Source: Isoalcanivorax pacificus W11-5 (lineage in GTDB: Bacteria; Pseudomonadota; Gammaproteobacteria; Pseudomonadales; Alcanivoracaceae). Taken from it: a stretch of 64,000 nt of DNA. The position numbers and the translations under genes are program-made. Numbering within the stretch: position 1 is the stretch's first letter; each line of letters starts with the position of its first letter. Of this stretch, positions 10,801-18,658 are shown piece after piece. The notes beneath the pieces are model-generated. The model made no database searches. It saw nothing but the letters and a program-made list of their open reading frames with translations, and had not been told where the DNA came from. The DNA is taken from the NCBI RefSeq assembly GCF_000299335.2, contig NZ_CP004387.1:930001-994000 (forward strand). Direction: 5' to 3'.

Positions 10801-11190
10801 TTCCTGCCGTTCCAGCAGGCTGAGCAATTCTGCCACCAGGGCGTCGATGTCGCGGGCTTCATAGTCGCGCCGCAAGGCGTCCGGATCGCTCGGCGTAAAG
10901 CGGCTGAGCTCGCGGCTGATGCGCAATGTCTCGGTCGGCGCGCGGGCCAGCCGTTCAGCGACCTGCTGCTGGCGTTTTTCGTTGTCTGCCAGTTCGTTGA
11001 GCCATTGCAGGGTCTGCGTCAGTTCGTCGCGCAGGGCCGCCTTGTCCGCATCCAGCGATTGCGGATCGCCGAGGTTGTCGATCTGGCGCTGGACATCGGC
11101 GATACCGGGCAGGTCGGTGTCCGCAGCGTGGGCGGGGAAAGTGAAGAATACACAGAGCAGCAACAGCAGATGCGAAAAGCCTGGTTTCAT
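7873..11190 (-). CDS. mscK: Large mechanosensitive channel, MscK/KefA type
   Basis: A 1105-residue inner-membrane channel of the MscS superfamily that opens under membrane tension. The N-terminus MKPGFSHLLLLLCVFFTFPAHAA is a signal peptide. A long coiled-coil periplasmic region follows (about 30-480), then multiple membrane segments, then the MscS pore and cytoplasmic domain near the end. GLGFGLQEVFGNFVSG is the conserved pore-proximal motif and PVRIGDLVTIGDLSGTVNRI the MscS beta domain. The ATG at 11190 follows AGGA at 7 nt and gives a clean signal peptide, so it was preferred to a TTG 18 bp upstream. Length matches the MscK/KefA class. Whether K+ gates it, as for E. coli MscK, cannot be read from sequence. 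Confidence 0.92.
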   Translation of the reverse strand: MKPGFSHLLLLLCVFFTFPAHAADTDLPGIADVQRQIDNLGDPQSLDADKAALRDELTQTLQWLNELADNEKRQQQVAERLARAPTETLRISRELSRFTPSDPDALRRDYEARDIDALVAELLSLLERQEQLQEQLSDATSDVSSNQMLPERAQNAIASTLDELEAARSTLIQLNVRDDALDNTATTTRLRAQIAALNSRLELRRIELQANSDLQTLASQQAALLQRRIDDDDTRLGVLQSVLEQKRQVRTRAAIEAASEQIAALPDSPLLRDQLAQNQALAERILTVTAQVNEQLRVNLQLRNQLDKVRQLERSLTEQVAALQGSLLLSRILYQQQRLLPRLDDSGVATPDIAELRLEQFQITDQREALLDTGATANRLLAGTAETDNTDIRAALLSLLNVRKELLQQLDPELSRLLTLSINATTVRAQLDAARRTARDTIQQQLFWMPSSRPLSLSTLRESPGTLAREWRNLLHNSYWQQALERFQALWPVVAFAALVALVLLWRRRSIKTRLKVLHQDVGFLKQDSQQHTPLALWLTLLLTAPLPLVLVTLGLVLRSGDTPGAVLIGAVLMKVSMIVLVFGTLLRLLGKDSVITRHFRWPADNVRLLRRQTLFTALAFLPLGIVIAIGERAPELLADDILGLLVVLVSGPLLAVLLWRLAEHYPSKQKVRLVRYTTVATVALIPLILTVLGAVGYYYTAVQLGGRLVDTFYLLLLWLLIGATVRRGLTLAARRLAYRRALARREEQREQKAAAEAGEQPEVVEEPPMDLELVNTQSLRLANLFLLLAFGVAIYWVWADLIGAMSYLDNVTLWQQTLGEGAQAREVSTSLGDVLFALIFLVVALMMARNLPGLLEVMILSRLALRPGSAYAITSLLAYTLTAVGILVSLGSLGVSWSKLQWLVAALGVGLGFGLQEVFGNFVSGIIILFERPVRIGDLVTIGDLSGTVNRIRIRATTIRDFDNKEIIIPNKSFVTDRLINWSLSDSVTRLVIQVGFAYGSDLELARKVLLQAASENPRVMKTPAPLALFTAFGASSLDHELRLHVHELSDRVPAGDELLRRIDALCRENGLEIAFNQLDVFIKNKVGEEIAIRTQQDGGPAQV

Positions 11191-11282
11191 TGTCGGATCC
11201 TGTGACAAAGGCAGCCTCGGCCATCATCGCAGAAAATGCCCGCGCTGCCAGTGTGCAAACGGTTACAGGTTTTGGCTGCCCG

Positions 11283-12221
11283 CTAAAGGCAGCTTTCGCG
11301 AGCCGGCGTGTCGGCGACGGCCTGTTCCAGTTGCTGCAGGCGCTCGGCGCTGTGTGTGCTTTGCCGGGCGCCGGCCAGTGCGGTATCGGTGGCACAGCCC
11401 TGGCCGGCCAGGGCCAGCGCCAGGTTGTGCCAGGCGGCGAACTCGGACGGCCGGGCCCGGGTGGCCGCGCGCCAGGCGTGGATGGCGTGCTGCGCACGGC
11501 CCACCGCCCAGAGGTGATTGCCGAGGGCGAACTGCACCAGGTAGTCGTTCGGAAAGCGTTCCCCCGCCGCGTCCCAGTACGCCGTGGTGGCGCTGGCTCC
11601 GGCGGTGCCCGCAAGCTCTTCCAGCGCGCGCACCAGCGCCACCGGCCGGGCGCCAGCCGGCAGTGTGCCCGGCGGTGTCACGACCCAGCCCTGGTAGTCC
11701 GCCCGTGCCCAGGTGCGCACGAAGCGGTTCCAGTTCTCCGGTTCGGCTTCGCGGGTATCGGTGTTGAGCAGCACGGTGGCGCCCCGGTCGCGATACCCGG
11801 TCACCACTGCAAAGTGCCAGCGCGGGTAGAAAGAGAAGGCCAGGTTCTGCATCACCAGCACCGGCAGGCCGGCATCCAGTTGCTGCAGCAGCGCCTCCGG
11901 CGTGTTGACCGGGTACACCAGGCGTTCACGGGCGCGGGCGGCGGCCACCAGTTCCATCGCCAGGCTGCCACGACGTGCCGGCAGCCACACTTCATCCACC
12001 AGGGCCTGATCATCGACCCGGACACCGGCGCTGCCGAGTACGGTGGCCAGCGCCGCCGGGCCGCACTGATATTCTTCCTGCGGGAAAAACGGCACATCCG
12101 GCACCTGCTGTGCGGCCGGCATGTGGCTGTCCAGTGGCGCCAGGCTCTGGCAGGCGCCGAGCAGCAACGCGACAGGCAAAAAAAGAGCAGCGCGCAGGCT
12201 GCTCTTTCTGTTCGTGGTCAT
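11283..12221 (-). CDS. PA2778-family lipoprotein cysteine peptidase (C39-like) with TPR-like tail
   Basis: A 312-residue lipoprotein. The N-terminus has a lipobox LLGAC with Cys24 as the predicted lipidated residue. A papain-like C39 peptidase domain follows: PFFPQEEYQCGPAALATVL carries the catalytic Cys and PRWHFAVVTGY the catalytic His. The C-terminal third (FPNDYLVQFALGNHLWAVGR and AFAAWHNLALALAGQ-like helices) looks like tetratricopeptide repeats. It lies 19 bp downstream of the PA2779-family gene, the pairing known from Pseudomonas. The physiological substrate is unknown. The ATG start lacks a strong ribosome-binding site, so translational coupling to the upstream gene is likely. Confidence 0.85.
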   Translation of the reverse strand: MTTNRKSSLRAALFLPVALLLGACQSLAPLDSHMPAAQQVPDVPFFPQEEYQCGPAALATVLGSAGVRVDDQALVDEVWLPARRGSLAMELVAAARARERLVYPVNTPEALLQQLDAGLPVLVMQNLAFSFYPRWHFAVVTGYRDRGATVLLNTDTREAEPENWNRFVRTWARADYQGWVVTPPGTLPAGARPVALVRALEELAGTAGASATTAYWDAAGERFPNDYLVQFALGNHLWAVGRAQHAIHAWRAATRARPSEFAAWHNLALALAGQGCATDTALAGARQSTHSAERLQQLEQAVADTPARESCL

Positions 12222-12240
12222 GCTGGTACGCGGTGTCACG

Positions 12241-12666
12241 TCAGATCGCGGGGAAAACGTTGGTGACACCCAGCAGATCAAGAATGATCAGCAGTACCAG
12301 GATAAACACCAGCACGCCCAGTGCGCCTTCACCGGCCGGCAGGTCCTCGGCCTGATCGGCGAGGCTGGCCAGTTCGCTGTCGCTCAGGCGGTCCAGGCGT
12401 TCATCCACCTGTTCCGGCGCCACGCCGAAACGCTCCAGCGTGCTGCTGGCATCGTCACGGGCAAGGGCGGCGTGGATGCGGGCTTCGTTTTCCGCACGGC
12501 TTTCCTGTTGCAGGACTTCCGCTGTGCCGATCATGCCCTGGCCGGCCCCTGTGACAGCAGCGTGCGCGGCGGGGACCAGCAGTGTCTGCATGGTGACAAA
12601 CAGGACGGCCAGCATGCGGACAAAAACGGATCGTGTTCTGGAGTGCGATCGGAAAGAGGTCGTCAT
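12241..12666 (-). CDS. PA2779-family membrane-associated protein
   Basis: A 141-residue exported protein with an N-terminal signal sequence (VRMLAVLFVTMQTLLVPAAHA) and a C-terminal hydrophobic helix (GVLVFILVLLIILDLLGVTNVF). The central part is charged and helical (RLDRLSDSELASLADQAEDLPAGEG). This arrangement and the adjacent cysteine peptidase fit the PA2779 family. An AAGGAAG ribosome-binding site precedes the ATG. Function is unknown; conserved pairing suggests it presents to, or is processed by, the neighbouring peptidase. Confidence 0.85.
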   Translation of the reverse strand: MTTSFRSHSRTRSVFVRMLAVLFVTMQTLLVPAAHAAVTGAGQGMIGTAEVLQQESRAENEARIHAALARDDASSTLERFGVAPEQVDERLDRLSDSELASLADQAEDLPAGEGALGVLVFILVLLIILDLLGVTNVFPAI

Positions 12667-12976
12667 GGCAGCTTCCTTTCGTTGCTCGGGGTATGGGTTG
12701 GGACATTAACACATCCGTATTGCGCTGCCGGGCCTGTCGGTTGGGGTTTTGCAATTTTTTTGCGCGATGGCGCACGGTCGGGCGAAGCGTGAAAGAGTGT
12801 CAAATCCGGCGCGCGCGGTGCTTTTTGTGCAGTGTGTTTCGGCGGCGGCAAGGCGCCTGGCCGGGCGGCGTTTGCACGCGTGAAGGTGGCGTGGCAAGGT
12901 GGCTCCGCTGATGATGGCCGGTCGGGTAAGTGCTGACTGACAGCGCCAGCGCCTGACTGACCGGCATCGTCCTTTT
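12667..12976. other. Intergenic stretch, no gene recognised
   Basis: About 310 bp between the divergent PA2779-family gene and the MITE-like element. No reading frame here has a plausible start with homology that I recognise. It should carry the promoter of the minus-strand PA2779/PA2778 unit, but I could not pick a convincing -35/-10 pair. Confidence 0.5.
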
Positions 12977-13128
12977 CAGGGTGTTGAAAAAGTCTCTTTG
13001 AGACTTTTTCAAGCCACCTTTGCGGCACAGGTCCGCAAAGGTGGGCACGGAAAATCAATCGCTTATCGCGTTTGATTTTGCTGACGGCTTGATTGAGCCG
13101 CCAGCACAGACTGTTTTTCAACAGCCTG
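12977..13128. mobile_element. MITE-like element, intact copy
   Basis: A 152-bp element without coding capacity, bounded by imperfect terminal inverted repeats of the form CAGGNTGTTGAAAAA (left end 12977-12994, right end 13109-13128). Inside are two perfect hairpins: GAAAAAGTCTC/GAGACTTTTTC around TTT (12985-13009) and a 12-bp stem CCACCTTTGCGG/CCGCAAAGGTGG (13014-13025 with 13033-13044). A same-length, about three-quarters identical partial copy lies at 55787-55905. The right end is only 37 bp before ectD, so the element may influence that gene's expression. No clear target-site duplication was seen. Confidence 0.7.
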
Positions 13129-13164
13129 TTTATGTGCGTTTTTTCACAGACAGGAGATCGGATC

Positions 13165-14202
13165 ATGTCAGCTACCCCGACCGCCGGTGCGCCGGTCATG
13201 GACGATGTGTCCCGCCCGGTGCCCCTGGACCCTTATCCCTCACGCTTTGCCCGCGCCGCTGATCTGCCGGCCATGTTTCCCCGGCGTGAGCCGGTGGTGC
13301 ATGCCCGTTACCAGCAACGCTGGGACGGCCCGCTTGATGAAGTGGCGCTGTCTCACTATGAACGGGACGGTTTTTTGTGGTTCGAGGGTTTTTTTTCCCG
13401 CGAACGGGTGGAACCTTTTTTTGATGAGCTGTTGGCCTTGTCGCAAGACAGTGAGTTGATGGACTCGGATCAGGTGATCCGCGACCCGGACAGTGGTGAA
13501 CTGCGTTCGGTATTTGCCATGCATGAACTGTCGGAGCGTTTTGACCGGCTGACCCGCGATCCGCGCATTCTTGGCATGGTGCGCCAGTTGCTGGGGGGTG
13601 AAGTGTATATCCACCAGTCGCGGGTGAATGACAAGTATGGCTTCCAGGGCAGTGGTTTCGACTGGCACTCGGATTTTGAAACCTGGCACATGGAAGACGG
13701 CATGCCGCGCATGCGCGCGGTGAGTGCCTCGCTGATGCTGACCGACAACAACGAATTCAATGGGCCGTTGATGCTGATTCCCGGCTCGCACCAGTATTTT
13801 GTCCCGTGCCTGGGCACCACACCGCCGCACAACTGGCGCCGGTCATTGCAGGCGCAGCAGCTTGGCGTGCCGCCGCAGCAGGCGCTGGCCAGGCTGTCCC
13901 GGGATGGCGGCATCCGTGCCCCGAAAGGGCCTGCCGGTTCGCTGTTGCTGTTTGAATGCAATGTGCTGCATGCGTCGAACCGCAACATGTCACCCTGGCC
14001 GCGCTCGAATCTTTTTTTCGTCTACAACAGCATCGATAACGCACCCGTGGCGCCGTACTGCGGCCAGCCGCCGCGGCCACGTTTCCTCGCGACGCGGGCC
14101 GATCCGCCTGCGGAGCAGGCCGTGCCGCAACATCACGGGCGGCGGACGGGCGGGATCAAGCCCCTGGACATGTATGAGTACTTTACGCCGCTGGGGGAGT
14201 AG
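13165..14202 (+). CDS. ectD: Ectoine hydroxylase
   Basis: A 345-residue Fe(II)/2-oxoglutarate dioxygenase that converts the compatible solute ectoine to 5-hydroxyectoine in the cytoplasm. The EctD signature FDWHSDFETWHMEDGMP is present. The iron ligands are His168 and Asp170 in WHSD and His269 in LHASNRN. Upstream, QSRVNDKYGFQGSGF is also typical. The ATG at 13165 follows CAGGAG. No ectABC genes are in the window, so the ectoine must be made from genes elsewhere or taken up. A MITE-like element ends 37 bp before the start. The 3' end overlaps the convergent oxidoreductase gene by 20 bp. Confidence 0.93.
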   Translation: MSATPTAGAPVMDDVSRPVPLDPYPSRFARAADLPAMFPRREPVVHARYQQRWDGPLDEVALSHYERDGFLWFEGFFSRERVEPFFDELLALSQDSELMDSDQVIRDPDSGELRSVFAMHELSERFDRLTRDPRILGMVRQLLGGEVYIHQSRVNDKYGFQGSGFDWHSDFETWHMEDGMPRMRAVSASLMLTDNNEFNGPLMLIPGSHQYFVPCLGTTPPHNWRRSLQAQQLGVPPQQALARLSRDGGIRAPKGPAGSLLLFECNVLHASNRNMSPWPRSNLFFVYNSIDNAPVAPYCGQPPRPRFLATRADPPAEQAVPQHHGRRTGGIKPLDMYEYFTPLGE

Positions 14203-15289
14203 TCATGACTGGAAAGCGTGCCATGAAACGGCGGTCGATGCGGTCCTTCACATGCCACAGCCAACGGCCGCCGGCGGACAGTCGCCGGCCACGGCTGCCG
14301 GTAGCGTAGCGCTCCCCGGCCGACAGCAGCGACAGGAACCGTTGCTGCGGGCGCCAGTGCTGCAGAGGCCGGTCTTGCCAGGCGGCGATCAGGTTATGCC
14401 GCAGCACCGGCGCCTGGCGTACTGCGTAGACCCCCGCGCGCGGTACCGGGCCGGGCTCCGGCCAGGCGCAGTCGCCGGCGGCGAACACCGCGTGGTCGTT
14501 GATGCTCTGCAGGGTGTCCTGCACGCGCACGAAACCGGCGTCGGTGACCGAAAGGCCGCTGTCGCCTGGCCAGGCGGCGCCGACGGCGCCCGTGCACCAG
14601 AGCAGGAAATCACAGGGATACGGCTGTTCGTGCTCGCCGTAAAGGTGACTGGCGGTCACCCGCTGTATCGGTGTGCTGGTGTGCAGGGCAATGCCATAGT
14701 GATCCAGGGCACGCTGCATGCGCCGGCGCACGCCAGCCGGGTAGCCGGGCAGCAGGCCGCCGGCACTGAACAGCGACAGTTGTACGGGCAGGCGTTGCTG
14801 GCGTAGCGCATGGGCAATTGCCAGGACCATTTCCGTGCCGCCGGCGCCGGCGCCGACCACGGCAAGGCGCAGTGGCCGCGGTTGCCGGGGCAGGGTTGCC
14901 AGCAGATGCTGCCAGCGGGCAAGGAAACCGGACACCGGCTTGACGGCAATGGCGTGTTCGCGGGCGCCGGGCACCGTGTCCAGTGCCGGTTGCGCGCCGA
15001 TATCCAGGCTCAGCAGGTGGTAGGGCAGGCGGCGGCCATCGTCCAGCAACAGGTGCCGGCCGGTGCGATCAATGCCGGTGGCGGCCTGTTCGATGAAGGT
15101 CACGCCGCAGCGCTGGCACAGCGCTGCCAGATCGATGTGCGCTTCACGGCTGTGATAGTGGCCCGCGACCACGCCGGGCAGCATGCCGGAGTAGGGGGTG
15201 AAGCGGGCCGGCGACACCAGGGTCGTCGGCCCGGGTAATGGGCCCTGGCTGAGCAGCAGGGCGTGGGTATGACCACCGCCGGCCAGCAC
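14183..15289 (-). CDS. FAD-dependent pyridine nucleotide-disulfide oxidoreductase
   Basis: A flavoprotein of about 368 residues. The first FAD-binding motif is seen as VLAGGGHTHALLL, the second nucleotide-binding motif as LAVVGAGAGGTEMVLAIAHAL, and the late FAD motif as DHAVFAAGDCAWPEPG. It resembles the NDH-2-like oxidoreductase module that in some bacteria is fused to selenophosphate synthase (SelD), but no SelD domain is present here. The start is uncertain: GTG at 15289 begins almost directly on the dinucleotide-binding strand, and no ATG lies in frame just upstream. The electron donor and acceptor cannot be inferred. Confidence 0.82.
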   Translation of the reverse strand: MLAGGGHTHALLLSQGPLPGPTTLVSPARFTPYSGMLPGVVAGHYHSREAHIDLAALCQRCGVTFIEQAATGIDRTGRHLLLDDGRRLPYHLLSLDIGAQPALDTVPGAREHAIAVKPVSGFLARWQHLLATLPRQPRPLRLAVVGAGAGGTEMVLAIAHALRQQRLPVQLSLFSAGGLLPGYPAGVRRRMQRALDHYGIALHTSTPIQRVTASHLYGEHEQPYPCDFLLWCTGAVGAAWPGDSGLSVTDAGFVRVQDTLQSINDHAVFAAGDCAWPEPGPVPRAGVYAVRQAPVLRHNLIAAWQDRPLQHWRPQQRFLSLLSAGERYATGSRGRRLSAGGRWLWHVKDRIDRRFMARFPVMTTPPAA

Positions 15290-15323
15290 CAGGCCGGCCG
15301 GGGTAGTGCCGGCGCGGATGGGA

Positions 15324-15869
15324 TTATTCCTGTTCGAACAGGGTGTCCAGGCGGGCCTTGTTGCGCTTCACCAGCGCCTTGTCGGCCTCCGGGGCCTTGT
15401 TGCCGATCTCACCCATGAGCGCCTGGCTCTGGGCCAGTTGCTGGCGCAGCATCTGTTTCTGTTCGGCGGGAATATGCGGGTTGTTTTCCAGCTCGGCCAG
15501 TGCGTCTGCCAGGCCGGACTGCATTGACTGGGCATCGGTGCCGGAGGCGTCGAATGCCAGTGCGCTGTAGGCGTTCATGATCTTGATCGTGGTGTCGGCC
15601 CATTGTTCGCTGCTGCTGAAACCGTGCCGCCGGAGAATGCGACTGGCTTCCGGGTGTTCTTCCACCGCCTGGATCATCTGCTCACGCATCGAGCCACCCT
15701 CTTGCGGGTTGAAACCGCCCATCTTGTCAGCTTCCGGGTGGGCGTCGGACCATTCCTGGCCTTCCTTGGCGGCAGCCATCCAGCGGTCCAGGGTGTCCTG
15801 GGTCAGATCAGCGGCGTGGGTGCCGAGGGTCAGCGCGAACAGTGCGCTGGCAATCACGAGGCGAAACAT
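15324..15869 (-). CDS. Exported hypothetical protein
   Basis: A 181-residue protein with a typical signal peptide (MFRLVIASALFALTLGTHAA) and a charged helical mature part, so probably periplasmic. I do not recognise the family. An AGGGAGG ribosome-binding site lies 7 nt before the ATG. It ends 35 bp before the FAD oxidoreductase start on the same strand and may share its transcript. There are no cysteines or metal-binding motifs to suggest a function. Confidence 0.75.
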   Translation of the reverse strand: MFRLVIASALFALTLGTHAADLTQDTLDRWMAAAKEGQEWSDAHPEADKMGGFNPQEGGSMREQMIQAVEEHPEASRILRRHGFSSSEQWADTTIKIMNAYSALAFDASGTDAQSMQSGLADALAELENNPHIPAEQKQMLRQQLAQSQALMGEIGNKAPEADKALVKRNKARLDTLFEQE

Positions 15870-15909
15870 GGGGAAACCTCCCTGTCAGATAGGAAAACGA
15901 TAGCGGTGC

Positions 15910-16719
15910 TCAGCCGACATTGAGCTGGCCCCGAAGATAGCACACTGCCTGTCCGCTGATATGTACTCGCTTTGCAGGATGGTCTTCCGCCGATACAGCA
16001 CAGCGGACAGCGCCGCCCCGTGCGGAAATCTGCCGGGCCTCCAGCTGCCTGCGGCCGAGCCGCCCGGCCCACAGCGGGATCAGGGTGCAGAAAGCGGAGC
16101 CGGTGACCGGGTCTTCGTTGAGGCCCTGGCGTGGTGCGAAAAAGCGGCAGACAAAATCACTCTCCGTGCCAGGCGCGGTGACGGTGACAGCGAACCAGTC
16201 CGGCACTGTGGCGAGCAGGGCAAAATCCGGTTGCAGTGCACGGACGCAGGCTTCGTCCGGCAACAGCACCACGAGATCGCGGGCGGCACCGACGTACAGT
16301 GGGTCGGCGGTAGCGCCCAATGCCTTCAGCACGGTGGCCACGCTGTTGCTGTGGGCGACGGGTTCGGGCGGCCGGGCAGGGAAGTCCAGCGTCAGCCAGT
16401 CACCGTCGCGGACGACGGTGAGCTCACCGCTGGCGGAAGCGAAACGCACGCTGTCGCCGGCGTGCCCCAGTGCGTTGAACAGCACCCAGGCGGCGGCCAG
16501 TGTCGCGTGGCCGCACAGGTCCACTTCCACTGCGGGGGTGAACCAGCGAATACGATAGTGATCCTGCTCCGGCGCAAAAAAAGCGGTTTCGGACAGGTTG
16601 TTTTCCGCTGCGATGCGTTGCATCTGCGCGTCCGGCAGCCAGGCTGCCAGTGGCACCACACCGGCGGGGTTGCCGCCGAACAGCTGATCGGTAAAGGCGT
16701 CTATGTGGTAATAGTCCAC
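15910..16719 (-). CDS. PhzF-family isomerase/epimerase-like protein
   Basis: A 269-residue protein of the PhzF (phenazine biosynthesis-like, diaminopimelate epimerase fold) family. Diagnostic motifs are YYHIDAFTDQLFGGNPAGV at the N-terminus, NNLSETAFF with the catalytic Glu, DLCGHATLAAAWVLF, and the late GDPVTGSAFCTL. The start is GTG with GGAG 8 nt upstream. No phenazine pathway genes are nearby, so this is probably one of the many PhzF-like proteins of unknown substrate. It lies 14 bp downstream of the cNMP-binding protein gene on the same strand. Confidence 0.88.
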   Translation of the reverse strand: MDYYHIDAFTDQLFGGNPAGVVPLAAWLPDAQMQRIAAENNLSETAFFAPEQDHYRIRWFTPAVEVDLCGHATLAAAWVLFNALGHAGDSVRFASASGELTVVRDGDWLTLDFPARPPEPVAHSNSVATVLKALGATADPLYVGAARDLVVLLPDEACVRALQPDFALLATVPDWFAVTVTAPGTESDFVCRFFAPRQGLNEDPVTGSAFCTLIPLWAGRLGRRQLEARQISARGGAVRCAVSAEDHPAKRVHISGQAVCYLRGQLNVG

Positions 16720-16733
16720 GTTCTGGCTCCGGT

Positions 16734-17516
16734 TCAGCCCGACAGGGCGACGACCTGATTATTCAACTGCACGATCTGCCGCGCCATATCGGTGAGCAGG
16801 CCGTGGATCATCGACGGATTGGAGCGGATCAGCTGCCGGAACTGGTCTTTCGGCACCTTCACCACGGCGCAGCGGGTTTTCGCCCGCACGGTGGCGGTGC
16901 GCGGTGATTGCGTCAGCAGCGCCAGGGCGCCGAGCACTTCGCCTTCGCCGACATGGCCGACAACGACGTTGTCCACCAGCACGTCTGCGTCACCCTCGAA
17001 CAGGCTGAACACGTAATCGGCGTTGTCGCCCTGGCGGATAATCGCATCGCCCGGCTGGAAATAGGCAAAGCCGGGTGTCGCCTGCGGGCCTTCTTCCACC
17101 TGCGCGGCCAGCAGCCGCACCAGCATGCCCTGCTGGGTCATCAACAGTTGTGTCCAGAGCCGGGCGCGCTGTTCATCGGCGAGCAGGGTGCGTACCAGTG
17201 CCAGGGTATCGAAGCCGAGCAGCAGCACGGCGCTTTCTGCGTGATAACGGATGCCTTCCCCGGAGGCGTCCGGTAACACCAGGTCGCCCTCGTCCCAGGT
17301 CAGCAGCCGCCGCTGCTGGCACTCCATGCCGAGCATGCCACCCTTGACCAGATAGGTGCGTGACGGGTCCATGCCATGGGCAAAGGCGTTATCGGTGGCG
17401 GCGAGGTGCAGTGGTTCGCCGTCGAGTGGCAGATCTTGCATCAGTTCACGGGCCAGGCGTTTGTACTGCCGGACCAGTGCGGAGAAACCGCTGGTAGGTT
17501 CCACGATGGACAGCAT
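16734..17516 (-). CDS. Cyclic nucleotide-binding domain protein
   Basis: A 260-residue protein. The C-terminal part (about residues 155-250) is a cNMP-binding beta-roll: YFQPGDAIIRQGDNADYVFSL, then GHVGEGEVLGALALLTQSPRTATVRAKT. The last is the phosphate-binding cassette region, with G-E-x-L-G-x and the R-T-A-T motif. The N-terminal half also resembles a degenerate roll (YLVKGGMLGMECQQRRLLTWDEGDLV). There is no helix-turn-helix, so it is not a CRP-type regulator. The ATG at 17516 follows CGGAG. Likely a cNMP sensor with an unknown partner. Confidence 0.82.
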   Translation of the reverse strand: MLSIVEPTSGFSALVRQYKRLARELMQDLPLDGEPLHLAATDNAFAHGMDPSRTYLVKGGMLGMECQQRRLLTWDEGDLVLPDASGEGIRYHAESAVLLLGFDTLALVRTLLADEQRARLWTQLLMTQQGMLVRLLAAQVEEGPQATPGFAYFQPGDAIIRQGDNADYVFSLFEGDADVLVDNVVVGHVGEGEVLGALALLTQSPRTATVRAKTRCAVVKVPKDQFRQLIRSNPSMIHGLLTDMARQIVQLNNQVVALSG

Positions 17517-17692
17517 TGATTGACTCCGTTTTTCCCCCGGAAAACGAACGCGCCGACAAGCCCCCCGGGCGCGTTCCCACAGGCAGAGTATGCCGGCGGG
17601 ATAAGTCAGTAAAGACACGGTCACCGGACGCAGTGCATCCGGTGTGCGAGAAACGTGAAGTGAGTCGAACTTCTGCTGTTGTCGCCGGCCGT

Positions 17693-18517
17693 TTATCCGA
17701 ACTGGCGTGGCAGGAAGCGGGCCGGTTCTTTTTTGCGGGCGGCCTGCATCGCACGGCGCTGATTCTTGCCGCGCAGCAGGCGGAACTGGAGTTTGCTTTC
17801 CACATCGAAGGCGACGTCTTCCGGGGCCTGCCAGGTGTCGCGGAACAACTGTTTGGTGGCAGCCAGTGCATCCGGTGAACGGGTCAGCAGTTCCTGCGCC
17901 AGTGCCTCGGCCTCGGCCAGCGGGGTGTCGCTGACGCCAGTGACCAGGTTCAGGTGCAGGGCTTCTTCACCGTCGATGATGCGGCCGGTCATGGCCAGTG
18001 CCTTGGCCACGTCCAGTGGCACCAGTTCGCGCAGCGTGACGCTGCCGGTCATGTCCGGGATCAGGCCCCACTTGATTTCCATCACCGAGAATTCGCAGTC
18101 CGGCGTGGTGAAGCGGAAATCCGCCGCCAGCGCGATCTGCAGGCCACCGCCGAAGCAGTGGCCGTGGGTGACGGCGATCACCGGCACCGGCAGCGTGCGC
18201 CAGGCCCAGCACGCCTGCTGGAAGATGTTGGTGCTGCGGCCACCCCATTTGACGAAGGCGCGCAGGATGCCGAGCGGCTTGCTCATGACGCTGGCGAAAT
18301 CCAGGCCCGCACAGAACGCCTTGCCTTCGCCCTGCAGGATCACGGCACGCACACTGCGGTCCTTGCGCAGGCTTTTGGCCGCCTCGACCAGCGCGTAGAG
18401 CATGTCCAGGTCCAGGCCGTTGTATTTTTCCGGGCGGGCCAGGTGCACATAGGCGATGCCGGTGTCGGTGCGCTGGAGGGTGACGCGCTGCCGGAAGGTG
18501 GTGGGCGTGTCGGACAT
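17693..18517 (-). CDS. Crotonase (enoyl-CoA hydratase/isomerase family)
   Basis: A 274-residue crotonase-fold enzyme acting on a CoA thioester. GKAFCAGLDFASVMSKPLG and HGHCFGGGLQIALAADFRFTT form the two oxyanion-hole segments, and MEIKWGLIPDMTGSVTLREL lies in the active-site region. It reads like the group annotated as crotonase/enoyl-CoA hydratase family protein, and the exact reaction is not determinable. The ATG at 18517 follows GAGG. An extension further upstream in frame would run into the palindromic repeat and was not used. Confidence 0.88.
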   Translation of the reverse strand: MSDTPTTFRQRVTLQRTDTGIAYVHLARPEKYNGLDLDMLYALVEAAKSLRKDRSVRAVILQGEGKAFCAGLDFASVMSKPLGILRAFVKWGGRSTNIFQQACWAWRTLPVPVIAVTHGHCFGGGLQIALAADFRFTTPDCEFSVMEIKWGLIPDMTGSVTLRELVPLDVAKALAMTGRIIDGEEALHLNLVTGVSDTPLAEAEALAQELLTRSPDALAATKQLFRDTWQAPEDVAFDVESKLQFRLLRGKNQRRAMQAARKKEPARFLPRQFG

Positions 18518-18536
18518 GTTGGTGGCCTCGGTGGGT

Positions 18537-18572
18537 GGTCTGACGCCGGACGTCAGACGTCGGACGCAAAAC
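18537..18572. repeat. 7-bp GACGTC tandem palindromic repeat, left arm of pair 2
   Basis: Same motif and same ending (GCAAAAC) as the array at 4884-4919, with a few substitutions. It lies about 20 bp upstream of the crotonase start. Between this arm and its inverted partner is a 16-bp perfect palindrome of GGGCGGGC and GCCCGCCC. Confidence 0.8.
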
Positions 18573-18611
18573 ACAGGGCGGGCGCCCGCCCACCACTGCC
18601 TGTCTTCATTT

Positions 18612-18658
18612 GTTTTAAGCGTCAGACGTCCGACGTCAGACGTCCGACCGCTTTTTTT
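18612..18658. repeat. 7-bp GACGTC tandem palindromic repeat, right arm of pair 2
   Basis: Inverted partner of the arm at 18537-18572, with GCGTCAGACGTCC units and then a run of seven T. It abuts the gatB stop codon. For plus-strand reading it has the form of a terminator (palindrome then T run), but gatB is on the minus strand, so it would not serve gatB. Confidence 0.8.
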
